Source: JACZSB01 sp965372015 (GTDB lineage Bacteria > Fidelibacterota > Marinisomatia > SCGC-AAA003-L08 > TS1B11). Taken from it: a stretch of 8,614 nucleotides of DNA. The notes beneath the pieces were generated by a model. It saw nothing but the letters and a program-made list of their open reading frames with translations. It made no database searches and was not told where the DNA came from. The position numbers were made by a program, and so were the translations under genes. Shown one piece after another: positions 1 through 6,608 of the stretch; position 1 is the first letter of the stretch, and each line of letters starts with the position of its first letter. Where the stretch lies: the NCBI GenBank assembly GCA_965372015.1, contig CBDVAP010000128.1, positions 1 to 8,614 of the forward strand, in the 5' to 3' direction.

Positions 1-1784
1 TTGGGGTAGTTCCCGTGTAATGCAAATGCCATTGGTATCCCCATCATTTCCCTGATTGCAAGGGTTGCAGTATCGCCTGATAAATAGGCATATACTTTAG
101 GCTTATGTGGGTCGTTACTGAGAATGGTCAAACTGTCAAAGTAACTCGTAGCCCAATAAGCAGGTGCAAAGATAACCGCAACTGTAACGCTGTCGCCGGG
201 TGGCACCGAAAAGTTGACGGGATTCACACTGAAGACTGAACTGGAGCTGGATCGTTTGATTTCGCTCACCTGCAAGGTGCTGTCCAGGCCTCGGTTGTAA
301 ACCATAAGGTCTAAGGTATCGGTTTGCCCAACTTGTATGGGACTGAATGCAAGGGTATCTACGGATAGGGCGAGGTCGGCGATACTGTTTTGGTTCAGTA
401 GCACTAGTACGGTCTGATCGGTAACCACAACCAGGTCCATGTCACCATCATTATCTAAATCCGCGGCCTTACACGAACGAGGTTCCAAGCCCAGGTTGTA
501 ATCAATCTTGTTGGCGAAGGTACCATCCCCATGGTTAAACAGTATAGAGAGGTTCTTGGAATCAAAACAACTCACCGCCAAGTCTGCATCACCGTCGTTG
601 TCCAGATCAGCGGTATAAACGGACATTGGGCTTGATCCGGTCATATAATCAACCTTAGCGCCAAAGGTACCATCTCCCTGATTCAACAACACCGAGATGG
701 TACCGCTAGAATAATTAGCCACAGCTAGATCAATAAGCCCATCGGCATTCAGATCAGTTGCAGCAATAGAACGAGGGGTAGTTCCGACGTCATAGTCAGT
801 TCTTGATGTAAAACTCCCATCCCCAGCACCTAATAGCACCGTTACTTTTGTATCCCCAGTCAAAGCCAAATCCTGGTCACCGTCATTATCCAGGTCTGCG
901 GCAGTGACAGAACTGGGTGAACCTTCTACTGTATAATCTACCGGAGCGCCAAAAGTGCCGTCTCCCAGGCCCAGTAGCACTGATGCAGTTCTATTGGCTG
1001 AATAAGCCACGGCTAGGTCAGCATCCCCGTCACCATCTAAATCCGCTGCCGTTATGCCCCATCCGTTTTTAATGCCGCCATAATCTACTTGGGGAGAAAA
1101 GGTGCCATCTCCCTGGTTAAGTATTACGGAAACAGTACGTGATCCATAATTTCCACCCGCAAGGTCAATATCTCCATCACCATCCAAATCCGCCGCCGTG
1201 ATAGACTTGGGCGAAATGCCAAAGGGATAAGCATTAGGAGAACCGAATGTACCATCACCTAGACCAAACGACACGATAACCTCATTAGAAGATGCATTGA
1301 GCACACCAAGATCGACATTGCCATCCCTGTTCAGGTCCACTAAATCCAGTCCTCTCAGCGAGGGTTGTATGTTATAGTCGACCCCTCTAACAAAGACACC
1401 TTTACCTTCCAACACCTTAGCGGTAAAGTTCCACACCAGCGGCTTGACCAGTGTATCTCCGGCCGCACTGGCAATGACTGTCGTCATCGTCACACTCACC
1501 TTCTCCCCTACCGTGAAGGAGCTGGCAGGGGTAAAGGCGGCGATCTTAGTGCCGCTGTCATAGATAATGGTTCCACTGAGCCGGCCAGTGTAACTGCCGT
1601 GGGCTACGAAGGTAGTGTCATTGATGGTGGCGGCATCCATGTCCAGGTCGAAGGTCGCCGTGATGGCGGTGTCCAGAGGCACATTGAGGGCATTTTTAGC
1701 AGGGGTAGTAGAGAGAATAGTTGGGGACTGGGCATAAAGCACTGATAGGGTTAGAGCTGCTATAGCAAAGAGTGTTTGCCTCAT
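1..1784 (-). CDS. Secreted FG-GAP/VCBS repeat protein with C-terminal sorting domain, 3' end outside the window
   Basis: This reading frame stays open for 594 codons from the ATG at 1784 to the left edge; its stop lies outside. Domains in order: a Sec signal peptide (residues 1-18, cleavage probably after LYA, before QS); a bacterial Ig-like domain of the SbsA/Big_5 kind (about 20-124, starting PTILSTTPAKNALNVPLDTA); seven FG-GAP/VCBS repeats (about 135-466), each with an Asp-rich loop such as DLDGDGDIDL, expected to bind calcium and fold as a beta-propeller; an ASH/choice-of-anchor-like beta-sandwich (about 469-570, with FSPIQVGQTDTLDL and SLTILSNDPHKPKVYAYLSG). The last residues, ALHGNYP, match the opening of the NYPNPFNP-type secretion/sorting domain of FCB bacteria, so about 80 residues are probably missing. 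The start is supported by a GGAGGT ribosome site six bases upstream. By eye the gene is more AT-rich than the plus-strand operon. Likely a cell-surface or secreted adhesion or scaffold protein; the ligand is unknown. Confidence 0.9.
   Translation of the reverse strand, partial: MRQTLFAIAALTLSVLYAQSPTILSTTPAKNALNVPLDTAITATFDLDMDAATINDTTFVAHGSYTGRLSGTIIYDSGTKIAAFTPASSFTVGEKVSVTMTTVIASAAGDTLVKPLVWNFTAKVLEGKGVFVRGVDYNIQPSLRGLDLVDLNRDGNVDLGVLNASSNEVIVSFGLGDGTFGSPNAYPFGISPKSITAADLDGDGDIDLAGGNYGSRTVSVILNQGDGTFSPQVDYGGIKNGWGITAADLDGDGDADLAVAYSANRTASVLLGLGDGTFGAPVDYTVEGSPSSVTAADLDNDGDQDLALTGDTKVTVLLGAGDGSFTSRTDYDVGTTPRSIAATDLNADGLIDLAVANYSSGTISVLLNQGDGTFGAKVDYMTGSSPMSVYTADLDNDGDADLAVSCFDSKNLSILFNHGDGTFANKIDYNLGLEPRSCKAADLDNDGDMDLVVVTDQTVLVLLNQNSIADLALSVDTLAFSPIQVGQTDTLDLMVYNRGLDSTLQVSEIKRSSSSSVFSVNPVNFSVPPGDSVTVAVIFAPAYWATSYFDSLTILSNDPHKPKVYAYLSGDTATLAIREMMGIPMAFALHGNYP
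387..1382 (-). repeat. Seven tandem FG-GAP/VCBS repeat units (coding)
   Basis: Within the surface-protein gene, the Asp-rich loop recurs at residues 150, 199, 248, 297, 344, 393 and 442. The period is 49 residues (147 bases), except one unit of 47. Each unit runs roughly VDY, then S-I/V-T-A-A-D-L-D-x-D-G-D-x-D-L-A-V, then a strand and the turn NQGDGTF. Loops 1 (DLNRDGNVDL) and 5 (DLNADGLIDL) are the most divergent. DNA identity between units is only partial, so this is an old protein-level duplication rather than a recent DNA expansion. Seven units are enough to close one seven-bladed propeller. Confidence 0.85.
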
Positions 1785-1843
1785 CACATTACCTCCGGTG
1801 GTTCGACAGCTACTTGTGATGGTTTGTTTCCTGGTCTAGACAT
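1784..1843 (-). CDS. Possible 19-aa leader peptide, translationally coupled to the FG-GAP gene
   Basis: A short ORF reads MSRPGNKPSQVAVEPPEVM and stops with a TGA whose final A is the first base of the FG-GAP gene's ATG (TGATG overlap). A strong Shine-Dalgarno sequence, GGGAGGA (1857 to 1851), lies seven bases before its ATG. This is better than most ribosome sites in the window. The ORF lies inside the transcript predicted from the promoter at 1887-1915, and the ribosome site of the main gene lies within its last codons. The layout would fit a coupled or regulatory leader peptide. No run of one amino acid or stall motif is obvious, and the peptide is hydrophilic. No family is recognised. The arrangement could also be chance, since 20 codons is short. 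Confidence 0.35.
   Translation of the reverse strand: MSRPGNKPSQVAVEPPEVM
1791..1796 (-). promoter_or_regulatory. Ribosome binding site of the FG-GAP gene
   Basis: GGAGGT on the minus strand, six bases before the ATG at 1784. It fixes this start. The ATG at 1789 is followed directly by TGA and cannot serve as the start. Confidence 0.7.
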
Positions 1844-1850
1844 GTGGCAA

Positions 1851-1857
1851 TCCTCCC
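1851..1857 (-). promoter_or_regulatory. Strong Shine-Dalgarno of the leader ORF
   Basis: GGGAGGA on the minus strand, seven bases before the ATG at 1843. The transcript therefore carries two good ribosome sites in a row, this one and GGAGGT at 1796-1791, about 60 bases apart. This is the main support for real translation of the leader. Confidence 0.45.
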
Positions 1858-1886
1858 TTACTAATTGGTCACTTTCCTTCCAACCC

Positions 1887-1915
1887 AATATACAAAATCC
1901 ACGGCGATTTGTCAA
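1887..1915 (-). promoter_or_regulatory. Near-consensus sigma70 promoter driving the FG-GAP gene
   Basis: On the minus strand a perfect -35 box TTGACA (1915-1910) is followed after exactly 17 bases by the -10 box TATATT (1892-1887), one base off TATAAT. Transcription would start near 1880, giving a leader of about 95 bases that contains the 19-codon ORF and both ribosome sites. If the organism's main sigma factor prefers the Bacteroidota-type boxes, this match could matter less. Confidence 0.6.
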
Positions 1916-2233
1916 ACCAGCGGCGCTATATCGCCTGGAGTATTATCCGCCAGAACCTGCCGTTACCGGTCAATCGCTGGCGTCCTGTGGGATGCGGGAG
2001 CCGCGCCAGATTATGCCGTGAGGCCCTGTCTAAGGCAATGATTAGCCGCGAATGGAGCAAGCGGATGCAGAAAGGTTGCGCCAGGGCCGGCAAGGGTGAC
2101 GATCTTGGATGAACCCAATTTCAAAAAAATTCACTTCGCAGCACCCAAATCCGTCAACCGCGTTTGTAAACTCGACATTTTCACACCCCTTTCGAATTGC
2201 CGGACCGGGCCCCGGTGTCTAAATTCACGTGCT
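1916..2233. other. Divergent intergenic region with no convincing gene; weak ORF 1909-2112
   Basis: This separates the minus-strand surface-protein gene from the plus-strand protease. A TTG-started plus frame at 1909-2112 (67 codons) has no ribosome site and overlaps the -35 box of the opposite promoter. Its tail, REALSKAMISREWSKRMQKG, loosely resembles the C-terminal helix of GT4 glycosyltransferases (EAL-A-I...W-E/K-RM-), so it might be the remnant of a lost gene, but the likeness is weak. From about 2100 to 2190 the sequence is unstructured and AT-rich in places. No plus-strand promoter was convincing. Confidence 0.3.
2194..2226. promoter_or_regulatory. 33-nt imperfect palindrome just before the protease start
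   Basis: Two arm pairs are symmetric around base 2210: outer GAATT (2194-2198) with AATTC (2222-2226), and inner ACCGGG (2204-2209) with CCCGGT (2211-2216). The five-base spacers between the arms on each side do not pair. It ends seven bases before the GTG at 2234, where a ribosome site would be expected and none is seen. It could be an operator for a dimeric repressor or an mRNA hairpin controlling translation. There is no T run, so it is not a simple terminator. Confidence 0.4.
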
Positions 2234-3100
2234 GTGACGAACTTACCTGATGAAAAAGCACCCCCTTTCGACCGGGCGCGAGTGCGATTCGCTTTCTTGG
2301 CCACCATCGGCTCGTTGCTGTTTGTGATGGTTGTTGGCATCCCGGCGATTGTAATATTTCAGAGCCTGCGGCCCACGCCGGGTGTTGATGTCGACCTGCC
2401 CCGATGGGCCATATTGATCGGGGAGGCACTGATCATGGTGCCCCTGGTGTTCATTCTACGACGCAGCCACCTGCCGCTACGGGAGACCTTAAGGCTGAGA
2501 GGCGTAACCGGCCCGACCCTGCAAGCGGCAGTGCTGATCGGTCTGGGTGCTGCGGTGCTGATCGATGAACTTGACCGGTTGATCGCCCTGGTTTTTCCGT
2601 TGCCCCCATCAGTGCTGGACGCAGTGGATATACTGGTCTTCTCCAGCATGGGGGATGCCCTGCTCGTTATTGGCGGAGCGGTGGTGCTGGCGCCAGTGGT
2701 GGAAGAGGCGGTATTCCGGGGTTTTTTTCAGGGGCAGTTGGAGCTGGGATACCGGGATGCTACCAAGGCGGTGCTGTTTTCGTCGCTGTTGTTCATGTTG
2801 TTGCATTTTAATCCCTGGTGGGGAGTGCAGATTTATATTTTCGGTATGGTATTGGGGTATCTGGCCTGGCGGACGGGAAGCATCTGGCCTTCCATACTCG
2901 TGCATGGCGTTAACAACGGATTGGCATTGCTGCTGGCCAATGTCGATAGCGGCTCCCAGGGATGGTACGTCACCGGGCAGCATGTATCCACGGGCTGGCT
3001 GTTGGTGGCAAGCTTGCTGCTGTACGGAGGGTTTCGGTTGTTGCTGTGGGAGAATCCGGCGCCGGCTGCGATAAGGGGTGAGGAAGGTTCGGAGCAATGA
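2234..3100 (+). CDS. CPBP/Rce1-type intramembrane metalloprotease (CAAX protease family)
   Basis: An integral membrane protein of the CPBP (Abi, PF02517-type) family, probably a membrane-embedded zinc or glutamate-dependent protease. All three family motifs are present. Numbered from the furthest upstream GTG at 2096, they are EExxxR in VVEEAVFRGFF (E203, E204, R208), FxxxH in FMLLHF (F233, H237) and HxxxN in HGVNNG (H270, N274). Subtract 46 for the start given here. Hydrophobic segments flank these motifs, with about seven to eight spans in all. The frame is open back to the GTG at 2096, but those 46 extra residues are Cys-containing, not hydrophobic, and look non-coding, so the GTG at 2234 is preferred (VTNLPDEKAPPF leading into the first span). 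Neither start has a clear ribosome site. The stop overlaps the next start in ATGA (3097-3100). Substrate unknown; some relatives act in bacteriocin immunity or protein maturation. Confidence 0.85.
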   Translation: MTNLPDEKAPPFDRARVRFAFLATIGSLLFVMVVGIPAIVIFQSLRPTPGVDVDLPRWAILIGEALIMVPLVFILRRSHLPLRETLRLRGVTGPTLQAAVLIGLGAAVLIDELDRLIALVFPLPPSVLDAVDILVFSSMGDALLVIGGAVVLAPVVEEAVFRGFFQGQLELGYRDATKAVLFSSLLFMLLHFNPWWGVQIYIFGMVLGYLAWRTGSIWPSILVHGVNNGLALLLANVDSGSQGWYVTGQHVSTGWLLVASLLLYGGFRLLLWENPAPAAIRGEEGSEQ

Positions 3101-4461
3101 AAAAGGCTGAAACCATCCTGGAATTGATCGGCAGCACCCCCTTAGTGCGCATCAACAAACTGGCCGATCCCCAGGGAGCGCAGCTGTGGGCCAAGCTGGA
3201 ATACTTGAATCCGGGCAGCAGCGTCAAGGACCGCATTGCCATGCAGATTGTGACGGACTATGAAGCCGAGGGTAAATTGCGCCCCGGCGGAACGATTGTT
3301 GAAGCCACCAGCGGCAATACCGGTATGGGGCTAGCCATAGTGGCCGCCATTAAGGAATATCGCTCTATTTTCGTGATGCCCGACAAGGTCAGCGACGAAA
3401 AGCGCAGACTGCTCAGGGCCATGGGGGCGGAGGTGGTGATTTGTCCCACCGCCCTGGAGGCGGACGACCCCCGATCCTATTATTCCGTGGCCCGCCGCCT
3501 GGCGGAGGAAACTCCCGGCGCTGTGCTGTCCAACCAGTATTTTAATCCCTCCAACCTGAACGTGCACTATGAAACCACCGGTCCGGAAATATGGGAGCAG
3601 ACCAACGGCAAGATCGATGCTTTTGTGGCTTCCATGGGGACCGGCGGCACCATTTCCGGGATAGCGCGCTACTTAAAAGAGAAGAACCCGGCCATTAAGG
3701 TCTGGGCCGCCGACCCGTTCGGCTCCATTCTCAAGACTTACAAAGAAACCGGGCGTATGACCACCGGACAGCCGTACCTGGTTGAGGGAATCGGCGAAGA
3801 TATTGTGCCCGGTAATCTGGATTTCGAGGTGATAGACGAGATTGTGAATGTCAGTGATACGGACTCGTTTCACATGTCACGGCAGTTGGCCCGCCGGGAG
3901 GGAATTTTCGCCGGCGGCTCTTCAGGTACAATCCTGAAGGTGGCGGTGGATGTGGCCTCCGGGATGCGGCCCGACCAGGTGGTGGTGGCCATAGTGCCCG
4001 ATACCGGCGAGCGCTACCTGTCCAAGCACTTTTCAGATGAGTGGATGCAGGATAAAGGCATGCTCACCCGCGAGCGGGCCTCGCTGGAACTACTGCGGCA
4101 GCTCAAGGAGCAGGCGCTGCCCCCTATCGTCAATGTGGGTGGGGATCAGAGCGTCAAGGAGGCCCTGGAACAGATGAGCACCTACAATGTTTCCCAGCTG
4201 CCGGTTTTTGACGGGGAGCAGAACGTAGGCAGTGTGCGCGAGAGCAATTTATTGGCCAAGGTCCTGGCCGATAGTGCTCAAAGGGAGCAGCCGGTGAGGA
4301 CGGTGATGGAAGCGCCGTTCCCCACATTGGACGAGAGCGCCAGTGTAGCCAAATCCATCCCGTTACTGCTCAAACATCAGGGGGTGGTGCTGATCCGCGA
4401 TAACCGCCCGGTGGGCTTTATTACTCGTCACGATGTGATCAATTTCTCGGATGGCCGATGA
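3097..4461 (+). CDS. cbs: Cystathionine beta-synthase with C-terminal CBS-domain pair
   Basis: A PLP-dependent beta-replacement enzyme expected to condense serine (or an activated serine) with homocysteine to cystathionine, with possible H2S-forming side activity. Residues 1-320 are the fold-type II catalytic core. PLP lysine K44 lies in NPGSSVKDRIA; the substrate loop is TSGNTG (71-76); the phosphate-binding loop is GTGGT (181-185); GGSSG is at 273-277. Features favouring cystathionine beta-synthase over cysteine synthase are VMPDKVSDEKRRLLRAMGAE (93-112), AADPFGSIL (204-212), LVEGIGEDIVP (228-238) and PDTGERYLSKHFSDEWMQDKG (301-321). Residues about 340-454 form two CBS motifs (VSQLPVFDGEQNVGSVRESNLL and VVLIRDNRPVGFITRHDVI), which in eukaryotic homologues bind AdoMet. 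The N-terminal haem-binding extension of animal enzymes is absent. GGAG lies five to six bases before the ATG. Both ends overlap neighbours by four bases. O-acetylserine sulfhydrylase activity cannot be excluded from sequence. Confidence 0.92.
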   Translation: MKKAETILELIGSTPLVRINKLADPQGAQLWAKLEYLNPGSSVKDRIAMQIVTDYEAEGKLRPGGTIVEATSGNTGMGLAIVAAIKEYRSIFVMPDKVSDEKRRLLRAMGAEVVICPTALEADDPRSYYSVARRLAEETPGAVLSNQYFNPSNLNVHYETTGPEIWEQTNGKIDAFVASMGTGGTISGIARYLKEKNPAIKVWAADPFGSILKTYKETGRMTTGQPYLVEGIGEDIVPGNLDFEVIDEIVNVSDTDSFHMSRQLARREGIFAGGSSGTILKVAVDVASGMRPDQVVVAIVPDTGERYLSKHFSDEWMQDKGMLTRERASLELLRQLKEQALPPIVNVGGDQSVKEALEQMSTYNVSQLPVFDGEQNVGSVRESNLLAKVLADSAQREQPVRTVMEAPFPTLDESASVAKSIPLLLKHQGVVLIRDNRPVGFITRHDVINFSDGR

Positions 4462-5822
4462 GGAAGGAATTTATAGGCACTGAAGGCATCGTGCTGTTGG
4501 ATACGGTCCGGCGGCTGTACCGGCGCAAGGCCTGGTCTGCCCTGGGCCGGGTGCTCAAGAAGATCCACCCCGCGGAACTATCCTGGATTTTCCGGCATCT
4601 GACTGCCAGGGAACGCCAGGCGATCTTCGGGATGCTCAAGGAGCCGGAGCAGATTGGCGAATTTCTCAGCGAGCTGGATGAGAGTATCCGGCTGGAGCTG
4701 GTATCGTCCCTCTCGCCGGAGGGCATCAGCGAGATGATTGCCAGCATGTCGTCCGACGATGTGGCGGACCTGCTGGACACCCTGGATGAGGAGTTGCGTC
4801 AGGAGGTTCTGGCCCTGATGAACAGGGACGCCGCCGCCGAGGTCGAGGATCTGCTCCAGTACGAAACGGACACGGCCGGTGGGATCATGTCGCCGGATTT
4901 CCTGGCTATGGACGAGAGCCTGAAGGTCAGTGAGGCTATCCAGCAAGTCCAGAAGTTGAGCGAGGAAGCCGAAATGGCTTTTTATATTTATGTCGCAGAC
5001 GGGGCCGGCAAACTCCAGGGGGTTCTTTCTCTACGCCAGCTGCTCATGAATTCCGGTACCAAACAACTGGCGAATATCATGGAAACCGATGTGATAGCCG
5101 TTACCCCGGAGACCGACCAGGAGGAGGTGGCCCATATTGTTTCCCGATACAATATTATGGCGGTGCCGGTGGTGGACCACGATGGTGTGATCCTGGGTAT
5201 CGTGACGGTGGATGATATTTTGGATGTGATCCGGGAGGAGGCCACCGAAGACTTTCTGCAGATGGTAGGCGCCGGGAAGGACCGGGAGATCCTGCTCAAG
5301 CCGGTGATGCAAAATGTGTGGACCCGGCTCCCCTGGCTGGTGGCCAGTTGGGTGGGCGGCATCCTGGCCATGGTGGTGATCAGCAGCTTCGAGGAGGAGC
5401 TTTCCAAGGTGCTGATTCTGGCCGGATTTATTCCGGTTATTATCGGTATGGGGGGCAACATCGGTACTCAAAGCAGTACTATCACCATCCGGGGGCTGGC
5501 TACCGGACGAATCAACATCAAGCACTCCTGGAATTTTATCGGCAAACAGTTACAGGTGGGTCTGATCCTGGGTTTGATTTTCGGTGTAATGCTGGGGCTG
5601 CTGGGCTGGGCCTACGGCGAACCCCGCCTGGGCACCGTGGTGGCCTTAGCCATCGGCTTCACCATGTTCATCTCTGCCGTGCTGGGGACCCTGGTCCCGG
5701 TGATCCTGCGGCGGTTGGATGTGGACCCGGCAGTGGCCACCGGCCCCTTTGTCACCACCACCACGGATGTGCTCGGGGTGCTGATCTATTTTCTACTGGC
5801 CAAAAGTCTTCTGGCGTTATAG
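4458..5822 (+). CDS. mgtE: Magnesium channel/transporter MgtE
   Basis: A homodimeric inner-membrane Mg2+ channel gated by cytosolic Mg2+. The length of 454 residues is normal (the Thermus protein is about 450). Residues 1-130 are the helical, acidic N domain with repeated DVADLLDTLDEELRQEVL-type helices. ETDTAGGIMSPDF (136-148) leads into the CBS pair (about 140-260), with FYIYVADGAGKLQGVLSLRQL and MAVPVVDHDGVILGIVTVDD. Residues 260-285 form the plug/connecting helix. Five membrane spans follow (about 288-454). The family signature PVIIGMGGNIGTQSSTITIRG is at 326-346, and the pore aspartate D437 lies in GPFVTTTTDVLG, the position of the Mg-binding Asp in the solved structure. The ATG overlaps the stop of the cbs gene (ATGA), so translation is probably coupled. 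The gene is complete with all key residues, so function as MgtE is very likely. Cobalt transport is a known alternative in the family. Confidence 0.96.
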   Translation: MRKEFIGTEGIVLLDTVRRLYRRKAWSALGRVLKKIHPAELSWIFRHLTARERQAIFGMLKEPEQIGEFLSELDESIRLELVSSLSPEGISEMIASMSSDDVADLLDTLDEELRQEVLALMNRDAAAEVEDLLQYETDTAGGIMSPDFLAMDESLKVSEAIQQVQKLSEEAEMAFYIYVADGAGKLQGVLSLRQLLMNSGTKQLANIMETDVIAVTPETDQEEVAHIVSRYNIMAVPVVDHDGVILGIVTVDDILDVIREEATEDFLQMVGAGKDREILLKPVMQNVWTRLPWLVASWVGGILAMVVISSFEEELSKVLILAGFIPVIIGMGGNIGTQSSTITIRGLATGRINIKHSWNFIGKQLQVGLILGLIFGVMLGLLGWAYGEPRLGTVVALAIGFTMFISAVLGTLVPVILRRLDVDPAVATGPFVTTTTDVLGVLIYFLLAKSLLAL

Positions 5823-5835
5823 TCAACGTAGTCGG

Positions 5836-6573
5836 GTGGACAAAGAACGAGGATCTGCCGGGGCGGCCTGGTTACTGTTAGCGGTGGTCGCCCTTGGGCC
5901 GCTGGTGGCTGCAGCCCAAACCCGCACCTATACGGTGAGCTGGCTGGGGTTGCCGGTGGTGGACGTGACCATAACGCAAAGCTGGGAGGACAGCTTGCGA
6001 CAGAGTCATTATCAGGCCCGGACCAGACCATGGTTCAACTCATTTTATGCGGTAGATAACCAATATTGGATCTTTCAAGATACACTAACCGGGCAGCTGG
6101 TTCGATATCGCAAGCAGATTCGGGAACGCGACCGCCGGCGGGAGTTTGAGGCCCAGTATCGGTTTGACATTGGACAGGTATTCTACGCCAACGGGGCCAC
6201 CCGCTCACTTGAGCCGGGCGACCAGGGTCTTTTCAGCGCCCTGCAATGGGTTGAGAGTAATAGCTGGAAAACCGGCCAGCAGCGGGAACTGGTGGTGGAG
6301 GTGGAGGGGGTATTCTGGCTGGTGTCGGCTCGCTGTGAGGAATTTAGCGAATTAGACGACTCGGCCTCAACCGTGGCCCGGGTGACTGCTCGTTTTGAGC
6401 GGCAGCTGCGTGGTGAGCCGGTTCTGAGCAGCACCGACCTGCTCACCGCCCTGCTCCCCGGCCAAGGGCACGAACTGCGCTTCGAACTGGACCTGGAGCG
6501 CCGCCTGATATTGTCACTGGAATTTGGCTCCCGGCCATTTGTGGTGCGGGCTCGGCTGGTACCTGAAGGATGA
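5836..6573 (+). CDS. Secreted DUF3108-like protein
   Basis: 245 residues. A Sec signal peptide fills residues 1-27 (charged MDKER, then AAWLLLAVVALGPLVAAA, cleavage before QTRTYT). The mature part has alternating beta strands. It begins TYTVSWLGLPVVDVTITQSW and continues with ARTRPWFNSFYAVDNQYWIFQDTLTGQLVRYRK, the pattern of DUF3108 proteins (a 'WLGIPVG' strand, then a short 'Y-V-D' segment followed by an acidic 'D-x-x-T' turn). The C-terminal half (RELVVEVEG, RFELDLERRLILSLEFGSRPF) fits the same lipocalin-like or LolA-like sheet. Role unknown; probably periplasmic or outer-membrane-associated. It starts with GTG 13 bases after mgtE, without a clear ribosome site; no ATG in this frame would keep the signal peptide. 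The short gap suggests the same transcript as mgtE. The DUF assignment rests on recalled pattern only. Confidence 0.72.
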   Translation: MDKERGSAGAAWLLLAVVALGPLVAAAQTRTYTVSWLGLPVVDVTITQSWEDSLRQSHYQARTRPWFNSFYAVDNQYWIFQDTLTGQLVRYRKQIRERDRRREFEAQYRFDIGQVFYANGATRSLEPGDQGLFSALQWVESNSWKTGQQRELVVEVEGVFWLVSARCEEFSELDDSASTVARVTARFERQLRGEPVLSSTDLLTALLPGQGHELRFELDLERRLILSLEFGSRPFVVRARLVPEG

Positions 6574-6608
6574 CCCGCTCTTGACTGTGAATTATTTGTG
6601 GTAGTGCA

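Noticed and set aside
387..1382. Regular 147-base periodicity considered as a CRISPR or DNA satellite
   Set aside because: The units are diverged at DNA level, in frame, and encode FG-GAP repeats. There are no short identical repeats with unique spacers.
1365..1745. Plus-strand frame of 126 codons across the start of the FG-GAP gene
   Set aside because: It is antisense to the signal peptide and Ig-like domain of a convincing minus-strand gene, has no ribosome site, and resembles no family.
2204..2216. Palindrome ACCGGGCCCCGGT as an intrinsic terminator
   Set aside because: No T run follows, and the inner stem can leave only a three-base loop. Its place next to a start codon fits control better than termination.
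2609..3097. Minus-strand frame of 162 codons opposite the CPBP protease
   Set aside because: Gln/His-rich antisense product. The plus frame holds all three CPBP catalytic motifs.
2234..3100. CPBP protein as an abortive-infection or bacteriocin-immunity gene of a defence island
   Set aside because: The old 'Abi' name of the family is not evidence of defence. The neighbours are metabolic and transport genes in a coupled operon, with no phage, toxin or bacteriocin genes.
5318..5881. Plus-strand frame of 187 codons in a second frame over the mgtE membrane domain
   Set aside because: Gly/His/Arg-rich translation typical of a shifted frame. The MgtE frame carries the signature motifs over the same bases.
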